A stretch of 26,193 nt of DNA from Anaerolineales bacterium UBA4823 (GTDB taxonomy: Bacteria; Chloroflexota; Anaerolineae; Anaerolineales; UBA4823), in NCBI GenBank assembly GCA_002402275.1, contig DHFN01000017.1, forward strand, positions 1 to 26,193, read 5' to 3'. The stretch's first letter is position 1. Every line of letters begins with the position of its first letter. The notes under the pieces are model-generated. The model ran no database searches and was not told where the DNA came from. It saw nothing but the letters and a program-made list of their open reading frames with translations. The position numbers and the translations under genes are program-made. Positions 1-7,801 of this stretch are shown in pieces.

Positions 1-334
1 CAATGATAATAGGTTGTGGTTGAATAAGTCTCGTTTCATGAGTGCGACTATGAGTGCGGAAGTCGTAAATGGGGAGATGTATGGGTTGATGACGTTTTAG
101 TTGCTGGATATGTTCTATCAATAAGGATGTCTCGAGGGAGTTAGGGTGATCAAAATTGATTTCTGCTCGTTGAGCTTCTGGTAGATTAGCTAAGTCTTTA
201 TAGTAGGCGTCATGAGGCAAATAGGTAATTTGATCAGCTCCAACCTGTTCGACGATCACATTCGCGACAGTGGTTTTCCCGGAGCCGGTGCCTCCAGCAA
301 TTCCAATGACAATGGGAGTAGTTCTATTAGGCAT
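1..334 (-). CDS. udk: Uridine kinase, N-terminal part (truncated by window edge)
   Basis: The minus-strand frame from the ATG at 334 runs open to the window edge, giving about 111 residues. It starts MPNRTTPIVIGIAGGTGSGK, with a P-loop GGTGSGKTT in the first 25 residues. It continues with a YLPHDAYYKDL-type segment and NFDHPNSLET, the substrate-binding signatures of the uridine kinase/phosphoribulokinase family. The enzyme phosphorylates uridine and cytidine in pyrimidine salvage. The gene lies just downstream of the tRNA-Thr gene on the same strand and may share its transcript. An AGGA about 11 bases before the ATG could serve as ribosome binding site. The C-terminal half is outside the window, so completeness cannot be judged. 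Confidence 0.9.
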   Translation of the reverse strand, partial: MPNRTTPIVIGIAGGTGSGKTTVANVIVEQVGADQITYLPHDAYYKDLANLPEAQRAEINFDHPNSLETSLLIEHIQQLKRHQPIHLPIYDFRTHSRTHETRLIQPQPIII

Positions 335-360
335 AATGGATATATATCCTATAAAAAAAG

Positions 361-433
361 AGCCACCGAAGGGATTCGAACCCATGACCTAACGTTTACG
401 AAACGCTTGCTCTACCAACTGAGCTACGGTGGC
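361..433 (-). tRNA. tRNA-Thr (anticodon CGT)
   Basis: The reverse strand folds into a full cloverleaf. The acceptor stem is GCCACCG/CGGTGGC with seven perfect pairs, the D stem GCTC/GAGC, and the anticodon stem AGCGT/ACGTT with loop TTCGTAA. The T arm carries TTCGAAT and one T-T mismatch. The anticodon CGT reads ACG, hence threonine. The 3' CCA is not encoded, and position 73 is T (base 361). A run of seven T follows on the minus strand at 353-359 and may help termination. Confidence 0.95.
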
Positions 434-447
434 AAAATTCATCTTAG

Positions 448-476
448 ATTATACAAAGGAAATGATAGAATGGCAA
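448..476 (-). promoter_or_regulatory. Sigma-70 type promoter of tRNA-Thr
   Basis: Read on the minus strand, a -35 box TTGCCA (471-476) is separated by exactly 17 bases from a perfect -10 box TATAAT (448-453). The mature tRNA begins 15 bases downstream of the -10 box. Confidence 0.85.
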
Positions 477-542
477 GGAAACTAAAAGTTTCATCAGATC
501 AAAGAAAATTATCAAGTTTAGTAGGAGAAATATTTCCAAAAT

Positions 543-1784
543 ATGCGTATAGCTATGATTTCTTACCATACTTGTCCGTTAGCTACGTTAGGGGGGAAAG
601 ATACCGGAGGAATGAATGTCTATGTACGAGATTTAACCCGCCAATTAGGGGCGATTGGTGTTTCGGTGGATGTGTTCACTCGTTCCCAAGACGAACATGT
701 TCCTCACGTTGTTCATGAATTAGGTTATGGCAATCGAGTTGTCCATATTCCTGCTGGACCGGAGCACCCTCTTCCAAAGATAGAATTAATGAATTATATT
801 GATGTTTTTGTTAACGAAATTGATCAATTTGCTCAAAATAAACATTGTCAATATAACCTTATTCACAGTCATTATTGGATGTCCGGTTTAGCTGCTCTAA
901 ATTTGAAAAATATGTGGCATGTTCCCATTGTCCATATGTTTCATACTTTAGGAAAGATGAAACAGCGGGTAGGTAGAAATGAAGAAGAAAAAGAAGGGGA
1001 ATACCGGATTGAAGGGGAAAACAAAATTGTTAGAGAAGTGGACCGCATCATTGCTGCTACACCTGCTGAATTAGCTCAATTGCTATGGTTGTATCACGCC
1101 AATGAGAATAAAATTGAAATCATCCCGCCTGGGGTTGATCTGGCACGATTTTACCCGATTCCGGAAGATGAAGCCAAAGAGTTTATTGGTATTCCCCGCT
1201 GCGAAAGAATGATCCTTTTCGTTGGGCGAATTGAACCCTTAAAAGGCTTAGAAACTCTATTACAGGCGGTCTCAATATTACATGAAAACGGAAGCTGGGC
1301 TCAAAATCCATTTTGTTTGATATTGATAGGAGGGGTGTCAGAGAATGAATTAGAACACACTTCCGATGAACAAGCTCGATTGAATGAGTTAAGAGATAGG
1401 TTTGGATTACATGATCTAGTCCTCTTTTTGGGGAATAAAAGTCAAGATACATTACCCTATTATTATTCTGCGGCAGAAGTAGTGGTAATGCCATCTTATT
1501 ATGAATCATTTGGAATGGCTGCATTGGAAGCGATGGCTTGCGGGACTCCGGTAGTGGCATCGAATACAGGTGGATTAGCGTATTTGGTGAAAGATGGCGT
1601 GACCGGATTTTCAGTTCCAGTTGATGAACCTCAGACATTAGCAATGCGGATCAATCAATTAATTTCTGATAAAGAATTAAGGACTCAGATGAGTGAACAG
1701 GCAATTGATCACGCAGCAAATTATCGTTGGGAGACGATTGCCAACCAAATTGTTAGGGTCTATAAATCGCTGATTGAAAATTAG
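543..1784 (+). CDS. GT4-family glycosyltransferase (MshA-like)
   Basis: The 413-residue protein has a GT-B fold layout. The N-terminal acceptor domain starts MRIAMISYHTCPLATLGG and has the GGMNVYVRDL loop typical of MshA and sucrose-phosphate-synthase-like retaining transferases. The C-terminal nucleotide-sugar domain carries FVGRIEPLKG and the E-x7-E motif ESFGMAALE, followed by ACGTPVVASNTGG. It should transfer a sugar from a nucleotide donor to a lipid, inositol or saccharide acceptor in the cytoplasm; donor and acceptor cannot be read from sequence. An AGGAGA about 14 bases upstream is a rather distant ribosome binding site. The gene converges on the acyl-AMP ligase gene with only five bases between, and no terminator hairpin is visible. 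It may supply a glycan or glycolipid that the facing acylation operon modifies; that link is inference. Confidence 0.9.
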   Translation: MRIAMISYHTCPLATLGGKDTGGMNVYVRDLTRQLGAIGVSVDVFTRSQDEHVPHVVHELGYGNRVVHIPAGPEHPLPKIELMNYIDVFVNEIDQFAQNKHCQYNLIHSHYWMSGLAALNLKNMWHVPIVHMFHTLGKMKQRVGRNEEEKEGEYRIEGENKIVREVDRIIAATPAELAQLLWLYHANENKIEIIPPGVDLARFYPIPEDEAKEFIGIPRCERMILFVGRIEPLKGLETLLQAVSILHENGSWAQNPFCLILIGGVSENELEHTSDEQARLNELRDRFGLHDLVLFLGNKSQDTLPYYYSAAEVVVMPSYYESFGMAALEAMACGTPVVASNTGGLAYLVKDGVTGFSVPVDEPQTLAMRINQLISDKELRTQMSEQAIDHAANYRWETIANQIVRVYKSLIEN

Positions 1785-1789
1785 TTAGG

Positions 1790-3463
1790 TTAAACTGGAA
1801 ATTCTTGAAGATACTTTTCTCTATTAGCAGATCGTGCAATTTTTCCACTACTTGTTTTAAGCAGCCAGCCTCGGGGAACGATCAGTACTCTGCGGACAGT
1901 AATATCGCTGGATTGGTTGATTGCTGCCCGGATTTCTTCAGCTAAGTTATCACGAAGGGTATTTTCAGTTAACTCACTCTCTGAGATTAAAATAACATCC
2001 TCGGTACCTAACTTTTCATTAAAAATGCCAAAGGCTACCACTCTTCCTGGATAAACCCCTTCGATATTATTCGCAATCTGTTCAAGGTCTTGGGGGTAGA
2101 TATTTTTTCCGCCCACAATAATTAAATCTTTTTTGCGTCCAGTTATGTATAACTCTCCTCTAGCAATATAACCTAAATCACCAGTCAGATACCAGCCATC
2201 CCGAAATGCCAAAGTGGTGAGATCAGGGCGCTTATAATATTCATTTAGCATACAATCGCTTTGAATTGCAATCTCGCCGATTTCTCTCTCTGGAACAAGT
2301 GCTCCATGGGCATCAATCACTTTGACTTGGGTGTTTTCGATTGGTTTACCTGCTGAAACCATGCAAATTGCATTTTCATTTATTTCATTTGGGTAAGCTT
2401 TCTGTTGATTAATCAAAGCTAATCGGTTGACCCAATCCAAGCTAACAGGTTGGTCAATACCTCCTTGAGAAACTGCAAAAACATTCTCTGCCATGGCATA
2501 ACATGTGGAAAGTGCCTCAGCTCTTAACCCATACGGATGAAATCTTTGTAAAAACATTTCATGACTTTGGTTTCGCATAGGTTCTGAACAATTGATCACC
2601 GCCCGTAAAGAAGAGAGATTGACTCCGGTCAGGTCTTTATCGCGAATCTTTTGAGTACAAAAATTGTATGCAAAATTGGGTAACCAGACTAATGTACCCT
2701 GATATTTAGTAATTGCTTGGAAGAGTTTTCCTGGTGATTTTACCCAATCAAATGGAGACATCATGACCAGAAGATTTTCCATCAGGATTGGCATCAGAAA
2801 GCCGGCAATCAACCCCATATCATGATATAAAGGTAACCAACTCACGATCACATCGTTTTGGTTTAATTGGATGGCATTTTTGTATGAATTCAATTGATTC
2901 ATTATTGCACGGTGAGATAATGCTACCCCCTTCTGGAGTCCGGTTGTTCCAGAGGAGTGTTGGAGTAAGGCGATTGAATTCTCATCTCTTTGCAGGCTAA
3001 AACAATTTGTGTTGTTTATGTCGGTTACGACCGGGATCTGCTCTGCTATTAATATTAATCGAACTGTTGTATTTTCGATGGCTTCATGAATTTCACTTTC
3101 AAAATCGGAATAAGTAATTACTGCAGCGGGTTGGATAACTTCAAATAAAGATTGGAGAGATTGCCGATAATGATCTGGCGATAGTTTTTCGGTAAGAAAA
3201 GGCATTATCGAAGGGATTGCCCCGTAAAGAATGCAACCCCAGAAAGCAAAGATTAAATCTTGCCCATGCTGGAGGACAATAATGACTACTTCATCGGGTT
3301 TAATACCGTTTTCTTGAAGTGCCCTGGCGTAAGCAGATGCACCTTGTATGAGCTCACGATTGGTAAGGGTGGCATCACTATGACCCGCGGATTGCAGAAC
3401 TAGGGCGGGCTTAAGAGGATATTTTTCATTAGTGTCTAATAAAATTTTCGCTAGTGAATTCAT
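1790..3463 (-). CDS. Acyl-AMP ligase (fatty-acyl type, DltA-like role)
   Basis: The 557-residue protein is an adenylate-forming enzyme. The core motif HSSGTTGLQKG is at residues 169-179, followed by SWLPLYHDMGLIAG, the Tyr-His region typical of fatty acyl-AMP ligases and long-chain acyl-CoA synthetases. The aspartate motif is YLTGDLGYI, the hinge is GRKKDLIIVGGKNIYP, and the C-terminal catalytic lysine is K541 in SSGKIAR. It should activate a carboxylic acid with ATP and load it onto a carrier. Its ATG overlaps the stop of the acyl carrier protein gene (ATGA, 3460-3463), which argues that carrier and ligase work as a pair. It is the last gene of the acylation operon. I favour an acyl-ACP ligase over an acyl-CoA synthetase because of this coupling; the acyl chain is unknown. 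Confidence 0.85.
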   Translation of the reverse strand: MNSLAKILLDTNEKYPLKPALVLQSAGHSDATLTNRELIQGASAYARALQENGIKPDEVVIIVLQHGQDLIFAFWGCILYGAIPSIMPFLTEKLSPDHYRQSLQSLFEVIQPAAVITYSDFESEIHEAIENTTVRLILIAEQIPVVTDINNTNCFSLQRDENSIALLQHSSGTTGLQKGVALSHRAIMNQLNSYKNAIQLNQNDVIVSWLPLYHDMGLIAGFLMPILMENLLVMMSPFDWVKSPGKLFQAITKYQGTLVWLPNFAYNFCTQKIRDKDLTGVNLSSLRAVINCSEPMRNQSHEMFLQRFHPYGLRAEALSTCYAMAENVFAVSQGGIDQPVSLDWVNRLALINQQKAYPNEINENAICMVSAGKPIENTQVKVIDAHGALVPEREIGEIAIQSDCMLNEYYKRPDLTTLAFRDGWYLTGDLGYIARGELYITGRKKDLIIVGGKNIYPQDLEQIANNIEGVYPGRVVAFGIFNEKLGTEDVILISESELTENTLRDNLAEEIRAAINQSSDITVRRVLIVPRGWLLKTSSGKIARSANREKYLQEFPV

Positions 3464-3711
3464 TGGTCTTTTGTTTTAGATTGGATAAGGTGATAAAGCT
3501 GGTTGAGATTATCGAAAGTTTGGCGGTTCAATTCGGTATCTTCGATTTTAACCCCAAAACGATCTTCGATATAAAGTGCGAGGTCAACCAAATGAAAAGA
3601 ATCAAGGATCCCACTGGATATAAGTGGCTCATCTGGCTTAAGGATTTTGTGTGGTGACTTTAAGATGTCATTTACAATATAGAATGAAATTTCGTTGATC
3701 GGGTCATCCAT
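3460..3711 (-). CDS. Acyl carrier protein (DltC-like role)
   Basis: This 83-residue protein has the four-helix carrier pattern and the phosphopantetheine site GILDSF, with Ser38 as predicted attachment serine. The frame stays open 27 codons further upstream to 3792, but that extension lies inside the preceding SGNH gene. The ATG at 3709-3711 has a strong AAGGAAGGA about seven bases upstream, so I take it as the start. The gene begins 14 bases after the stop of the SGNH lipoprotein gene and overlaps the ligase gene by four bases. The product should carry the activated acyl group as a thioester to the membrane acyltransferase, as DltC does in D-alanylation. Confidence 0.88.
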   Translation of the reverse strand: MDDPINEISFYIVNDILKSPHKILKPDEPLISSGILDSFHLVDLALYIEDRFGVKIEDTELNRQTFDNLNQLYHLIQSKTKDQ

Positions 3712-3725
3712 TATTAGATCCTTCC

Positions 3726-4694
3726 TTATGGTTTTAAGACTTTGTAAAGTTGATCGAGAACTTGTAAGGCAGTCAAATTGCGGATGGGCCAACCAGCTTC
3801 TAAATTAAGCGGATTGCTAAAATCATTTGACGCAAAAGTGATATGAACACCATCCTCTTGTAATCCATGATTTGGTAAGGTTTGAACAGCTAGCCAATAA
3901 TTCCACAACGGAATATCATATTCTGTTGCTAAACTTACGATAATACGATTGATTTTATGGTCCCCTTCTACATTGTCTGGTTTAGTGGCTAGGACTGGGA
4001 TAATTCCATGCTGAATTGTGGTCTCAATGACTTTACGCATTTGAACTTCAAAGCTATCCAAGTGAAAAACATCATTTGCACCCAAGGTGATTAATGCAAT
4101 GGCTGGTTTTTGGACCCGATATTCACATTCTAATGGGGATTCATCCATCCCGCAATGTTTTTTATCTGACCAAAGCGGTGTGAGAACACTGGCAGTGTTA
4201 TATCCTGCTAGGGCAGCTAAACTTATTCGATTAAATGAGCCATGATAATGATCAATCACTTCTTGCAAGTAGGTATAATGCCCAAGATTATAATAGCGAG
4301 GACCTCGATCAAAGTCGCCTAAAAACCAAGCTGGTGTGCTACCACAATCCCCTACTTTTGAGAATGCGTTGGGGTGGTTCCCTAATTTTTGTCCTCGTTG
4401 AAATATCTGGACACTATTCGGGGTTATATAGGGGATGACGGGTAAAGACATCCAATTTGGTTGATCTGTTATGGATGCAGAAGATCTTGATGAGGTTATT
4501 TGGGTCGTTGATGAAGGATCGAATGTGTCTGTTGGGGAAGGTTTTATATTCAGAGAATTGCTTGAGTTAGTTTGAGCAGGGATGGAAGAAATTTTGGCTG
4601 AATAAGGTGTTACTAATGTGGGTTGTGGATAGTTATTTGGCTGACATCCCCAAATCAATAATCCCAATAATAGTATCAAACCAGCCTTTTTCAT
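3726..4694 (-). CDS. SGNH/GDSL-like lipoprotein with GDC instead of GDS
   Basis: The 322-residue protein starts with a lipoprotein signal, MKKAGLILLLGLLIWGC, with the lipid-bearing Cys at 17. A Ser/Thr/Pro-rich tether of about 65 residues follows, then a catalytic-looking domain. SGNH blocks are recognisable: block I VGDCGS (residues 114-119), a block II glycine in LAGYNTAS (G164), block III GAND (205-208), and block V DGVH (281-284). The usual nucleophilic serine of GDS is Cys117 here. Extra cysteines at 181 and 190 could pair. It should sit outside the membrane as an esterase or acyltransferase. It lies 22 bases downstream of the membrane-anchored SGNH gene in the same operon, so a role in placing or removing acyl groups is likely but unproven. 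Confidence 0.8.
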   Translation of the reverse strand: MKKAGLILLLGLLIWGCQPNNYPQPTLVTPYSAKISSIPAQTNSSNSLNIKPSPTDTFDPSSTTQITSSRSSASITDQPNWMSLPVIPYITPNSVQIFQRGQKLGNHPNAFSKVGDCGSTPAWFLGDFDRGPRYYNLGHYTYLQEVIDHYHGSFNRISLAALAGYNTASVLTPLWSDKKHCGMDESPLECEYRVQKPAIALITLGANDVFHLDSFEVQMRKVIETTIQHGIIPVLATKPDNVEGDHKINRIIVSLATEYDIPLWNYWLAVQTLPNHGLQEDGVHITFASNDFSNPLNLEAGWPIRNLTALQVLDQLYKVLKP

Positions 4695-4716
4695 ATTTTT
4701 GTGATTATACCTGGAA

Positions 4717-5856
4717 TCAAGGGCGAGTTTTTAGCCAATTGGCTAATTGTTCACCTATCCAATTGGCGGATTGTTGTGTACCAGAGGGAGTCATGTGAAT
4801 GGCTGTATTCGTAAATTCTGTAGATGGGATTAAATCCCAAAGGTCCCAGCAAATCCAGTTTTGAGATTTACATGTATCAGAAAACCATTTTCGATAATCG
4901 TCATAAGCCCAACGTGGATAATAAAAATTGTAACGAGTAGCGCTGTTTTCTCCATGGCTGATAAAAATAGGTTCATTTACGAATATAACCGGCACTGGTT
5001 TTGCTAAATTCTCACCTGCTTCAAGGATTGGAAAGGACAATGAAGCGATTGGTAAATGGGAGGGTTGGAATCCATGAAAAGTCAGGTCTTCGGTTAAATC
5101 TTCCTGTCGTGGTGGAAGGTTTTCTGGAATGAATTGGTCAATATGAGTTGCTGCCCAATCAAAACCATAGAGTTGATAACGATATAAGTCAGCTAATTGT
5201 TTTCTTTGAGCGATGATCGTCTGCTTCCATAAATTTTTTGGTTGAGGGCTTGGTATAGATAAATAATTTTCTAAATGATTATTTTTGATAAGCAAAAAGA
5301 GTTCATCTAGATTCTCTTGAATAAGAGGTGAAGATGTTTGTTTATCTTTCGGGAAAGACTCCAGGGTTACTAACCAGATGATCAAATCTGGTTGATAAGT
5401 TAGTGAACGGGTGAGGATCATTAAATCCTTGGTCAAGGACATCGTCGGATAGCCTAAATTGTAAAAAATTAATTTTCTGCCATCAGAAGAGAAAAGTTGT
5501 AATTGGTTAAGGTAACCCGCCAAAGTGTGGTCATTCGATAATAAATAACCCCAAGTAGCTGAATCCCCAATTAAAACTACTCTAAATTCGGCTGTGGGTT
5601 TACCAGGTTTAGCGATGATATGCGAAGCGAACATTGCGTCCAGATTATTCAGTGTCAAATTATAAGATTGACTAGGATCATCTCCATAAGGGAGCCGAAG
5701 TCTTCCCGGGAAAATAGCATTGTATAAAGTGAGTTTCCCGATGGATAAATGAGGTATGAGCAAAGCATAGATTAAATTACACAAGATCAATAGGATAGTT
5801 GTCTTTATGATCAATCCTTTCCAGTCAACCTTAATTTTAAATTCACTCTGATTCAT
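4717..5856 (-). CDS. Membrane-anchored SGNH-fold protein (DltD/AlgX-like role)
   Basis: The 379-residue protein has one N-terminal membrane helix (about residues 14-37) and a large outside domain. Block I is VVLIGDSATWG with Ser99; block II is YNLGYPTMS; a C-terminal AIHMTPSG gives the catalytic-type His354. The Asp often found a few residues before this His is Asn/Thr here (FTNTAIH). Anchored SGNH proteins next to MBOAT genes (DltD, AlgX/AlgJ, PatB) make the final transfer of the acyl group to the envelope polymer. Its ATG overlaps the MBOAT stop codon (ATGA, 5853-5856), indicating translational coupling and probably a complex. The acceptor polymer is unknown. Confidence 0.82.
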   Translation of the reverse strand: MNQSEFKIKVDWKGLIIKTTILLILCNLIYALLIPHLSIGKLTLYNAIFPGRLRLPYGDDPSQSYNLTLNNLDAMFASHIIAKPGKPTAEFRVVLIGDSATWGYLLSNDHTLAGYLNQLQLFSSDGRKLIFYNLGYPTMSLTKDLMILTRSLTYQPDLIIWLVTLESFPKDKQTSSPLIQENLDELFLLIKNNHLENYLSIPSPQPKNLWKQTIIAQRKQLADLYRYQLYGFDWAATHIDQFIPENLPPRQEDLTEDLTFHGFQPSHLPIASLSFPILEAGENLAKPVPVIFVNEPIFISHGENSATRYNFYYPRWAYDDYRKWFSDTCKSQNWICWDLWDLIPSTEFTNTAIHMTPSGTQQSANWIGEQLANWLKTRP

Positions 5857-7259
5857 GATGCCAAACCAAATAACCTTTGAAAAACCAGCATAGCTGAATG
5901 GAGGTCACTCATTCCAAACCAAATCCAACCTAGGCTAACATAACTAAAGGTCAAGATCCAAGATAACGAAGTAAAAAACCAATTTTGTTTTAATAGGTAA
6001 GGATGATTGCGTTTCCAGTCTGCCCAACGATTATTGACAAACAACCCAATGCCATGCCATAAACCCCATACAGCAAAGTTTAGAGTAATTCCATGCCAAA
6101 ACCCAATAAGGAGCATCGTAATCACTTGGCCGGTAAAGATTAAAAGCCAGAGAGGAAGCTTCTTTGTGCGTTGATATTTTCGGGTGAAGGGGTAGAAAAA
6201 ATAGGATCGAAACCAGTTTGCAAGTGTAATATGCCAGCTATTCCAGAATTGGATAAGATTGGTTTTTCGGTAAGGAGCAGAAAAATTTTCTGGTAAGCGC
6301 ACACCGATTAATAACCCGCTTCCTATGGCAATATCCGTATAACCAGAAAAGTCAAAATAAATCCTCAATGAGTAGCCTATTAATGCTAACCACATATAGA
6401 GTGTGGAGCTAATCTGAGTGGCATTTTGCTGGGATAGCGCCAGGATAGCTAGACTATCTGCCAGAACAAATTTTTTGAAGGAGCCAATTATGATCCGGTA
6501 AAAACCTTCTTGCCGAAGGGTGTTACTCGGAGACGGAGATGAGATCTCATTTACAAAATGTGGGAAAAGGTCAATAGGGCCAGCAATTAAAGCTGGAAAA
6601 AACAATAAATAAAAAACATAATCTTGAAAACCGGGGATTGGCTGGCGTTTTTTATGGACGTCTATCAGAATATGAAGCATCCGCAGGATGATATAAGAAA
6701 TTCCTAGCCATTGGATGTCGGTGGCTAGGCTAAATTGGAGGGGTTGGTGATTGATTATATGAAAAGCTCTACTGAGTATCAGGGTAAAGGAAGGGATTTT
6801 TAGAAACAGAAATAGGATTAATAAAAAGAAGAGTGAAAATGAAAAATCGTAGTGTTGGGGTATAACTCGATATAAGAGAAAAAAAATAGCCAAGGTGATG
6901 ATTACCCCTAGGATTACTCTTTCAATCGTAGGGGGAAGAGTGGGAGTTATACAACACAAAGATACATACCGGTTCAGATCTGCCAGAAGGGTTGGAACAA
7001 GAACAAACCCAAAATCCCGGAAGGTTAGCAGAATTTTTTCACGTGAATAGATAATCATCCCTAGATAGGTCGCAAATGAAATGAGCAAGGTGAAGGTAGG
7101 CAGCCAGAAATCCAGATTGCGAATCGAAGAGGAAGGTTGTAACCAATAATAAAAGGTTACGCTCATAAAAATCAAGAACGATTTTTTGAGTTGAATGTTA
7201 TGGATAAAACCCGCTATTAGAGCGACCAAGACCAGGAGCAGAACCTGGTAAAGACTCAT
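5853..7259 (-). CDS. MBOAT-family O-acyltransferase (DltB/AlgI-like)
   Basis: The 468-residue polytopic membrane protein consists mostly of hydrophobic helices. It has the MBOAT signatures YFDFSGYTDIAIGSGLL, the loop FWNSWHITLANWFRSYFFYP, and GFWHGITLNFAVWGLWHG with the conserved histidines near 389 and 402. The family moves an acyl group from a cytoplasmic thioester across the membrane. The start ATG directly abuts the stop of the upstream microprotein gene (TAAATG), with AAGGA inside that gene as ribosome binding site. The downstream SGNH gene overlaps by four bases. Position, coupling and neighbours match DltB in a Dlt-type machine fed by the carrier protein at 3460-3711. Confidence 0.92.
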   Translation of the reverse strand: MSLYQVLLLVLVALIAGFIHNIQLKKSFLIFMSVTFYYWLQPSSSIRNLDFWLPTFTLLISFATYLGMIIYSREKILLTFRDFGFVLVPTLLADLNRYVSLCCITPTLPPTIERVILGVIITLAIFFLLYRVIPQHYDFSFSLFFLLILFLFLKIPSFTLILSRAFHIINHQPLQFSLATDIQWLGISYIILRMLHILIDVHKKRQPIPGFQDYVFYLLFFPALIAGPIDLFPHFVNEISSPSPSNTLRQEGFYRIIIGSFKKFVLADSLAILALSQQNATQISSTLYMWLALIGYSLRIYFDFSGYTDIAIGSGLLIGVRLPENFSAPYRKTNLIQFWNSWHITLANWFRSYFFYPFTRKYQRTKKLPLWLLIFTGQVITMLLIGFWHGITLNFAVWGLWHGIGLFVNNRWADWKRNHPYLLKQNWFFTSLSWILTFSYVSLGWIWFGMSDLHSAMLVFQRLFGLAS

Positions 7260-7379
7260 TTAAAATCCTTGATAGATCCAGGTGGGAGAAGTATCAGTGC
7301 TCAAAATGACCAGAGCAAGCAGAATTAAACAGAGGAGAAGTGCATAAAAATTCTCTTTATTGAAGATTTTTTTCAACAT
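7260..7379 (-). CDS. DltX-like 39-residue membrane microprotein
   Basis: This short frame starts at ATG 7379-7377 and encodes a Lys-rich start (MLKKIFNKEN), one hydrophobic helix at about residues 11-27, and an outside tail ending in WIYQGF. It stops at 7260-7262, directly against the MBOAT start. An excellent ribosome binding site AGGAGGA lies 11 bases upstream. DltX microproteins have the same layout: single N-in helix and a C-terminal hexapeptide with a Tyr at its third position (FIYNEF type, from memory). In the Dlt pathway that Tyr takes the acyl group from DltB and passes it to DltD. Tyr36 is the predicted shuttle residue here. Size, strong SD, position and tail make it a real gene despite its length; function by homology of layout. 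Confidence 0.8.
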   Translation of the reverse strand: MLKKIFNKENFYALLLCLILLALVILSTDTSPTWIYQGF

Positions 7380-7390
7380 GATTTATTGAG

Positions 7391-7397
7391 TCCTCCT
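7391..7397 (-). promoter_or_regulatory. Strong ribosome binding site of the microprotein
   Basis: On the minus strand AGGAGGA precedes the ATG at 7379 by 11 bases and follows the lipoprotein stop codon at 7408 by ten bases. It supports translation of the 39-codon frame as a gene in its own right. Confidence 0.75.
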
Positions 7398-7407
7398 GTT
7401 GAAAAAA

Positions 7408-7788
7408 TTATTGATAGCCACAGAGACGCCATTCTCCATTTTCTTGGATGACTTTAAATAAGAATTTCGATAAATCTATTTCCAAGATTTCATTTCCATA
7501 ATTTGCCTCAATTTTTCCTTGACAAATCACAGCTGCATCATTGTCCTGCTGGGCTTGTACTTGGCATTGAAGGTTTTTTAATTGGGCTGATACAGCAGCA
7601 AATGATTGGTAATCATTGCGAGCTTGTTCTTCCCAGTTGGAGCAAACCGTCGCCAGCATTCCATTTAGGTTTTTATTTATCAATGCCTGATAATAATTCT
7701 GTACAATAGTTGCAGGTGCGGAGCTTGGTGTAGAGCAGCCTACAATAAAAAACGAAAGGAGGATTAATGATAAAAATTTATTCTTCAT
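7408..7788 (-). CDS. Small lipoprotein, possible NTF2/SnoaL-like domain
   Basis: The 126-residue protein has a clear lipoprotein signal: MKNKFLSLILLSFFIVGC with Cys18 in the lipobox. The mature part begins PATIVQNYYQALINKNLNGML and ends with a VIQENGEWRLCGY strand. This is the pattern of NTF2-like lipoproteins, in which a helix carries 'YYxAL..kd' and the chain ends in a 'W.l' strand. Four cysteines (49, 74, 89, 123) could form disulfides outside the cell. It is the first gene of the acylation operon, 28 bases before the microprotein. It may be an accessory or substrate-binding part; no catalytic residues are apparent. The ribosome binding site is weak. Confidence 0.7.
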   Translation of the reverse strand: MKNKFLSLILLSFFIVGCSTPSSAPATIVQNYYQALINKNLNGMLATVCSNWEEQARNDYQSFAAVSAQLKNLQCQVQAQQDNDAAVICQGKIEANYGNEILEIDLSKFLFKVIQENGEWRLCGYQ

Positions 7789-7801
7789 TGCTCAACTTCT
7801 C

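Noticed and set aside
338..349. 12-bp palindrome GGATATATATCC between tRNA-Thr and udk.
   Set aside because: Low-complexity TA repeat; could be an operator but nothing supports it beyond symmetry.
478..492. Inverted repeat GAAACT-AAA-AGTTTC upstream of the glycosyltransferase.
   Set aside because: Six AT-rich pairs without a T-run; it overlaps the tRNA promoter region only in part and no role can be supported.
212..718. Plus-strand frame of 168 codons across udk, tRNA-Thr and the glycosyltransferase start.
   Set aside because: It runs through a tRNA gene and two real genes in other frames; composition is not protein-like.
1183..1644. Long minus-strand frame of 153 codons.
   Set aside because: It lies wholly antisense within the well-supported glycosyltransferase gene and has no recognisable domain or SD.
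4733..4767. Two CCAATTGG palindromes about 25 bases apart.
   Set aside because: They encode two Ala-Asn-Trp repeats near the C-terminus of the anchored SGNH protein, so codon use explains them.
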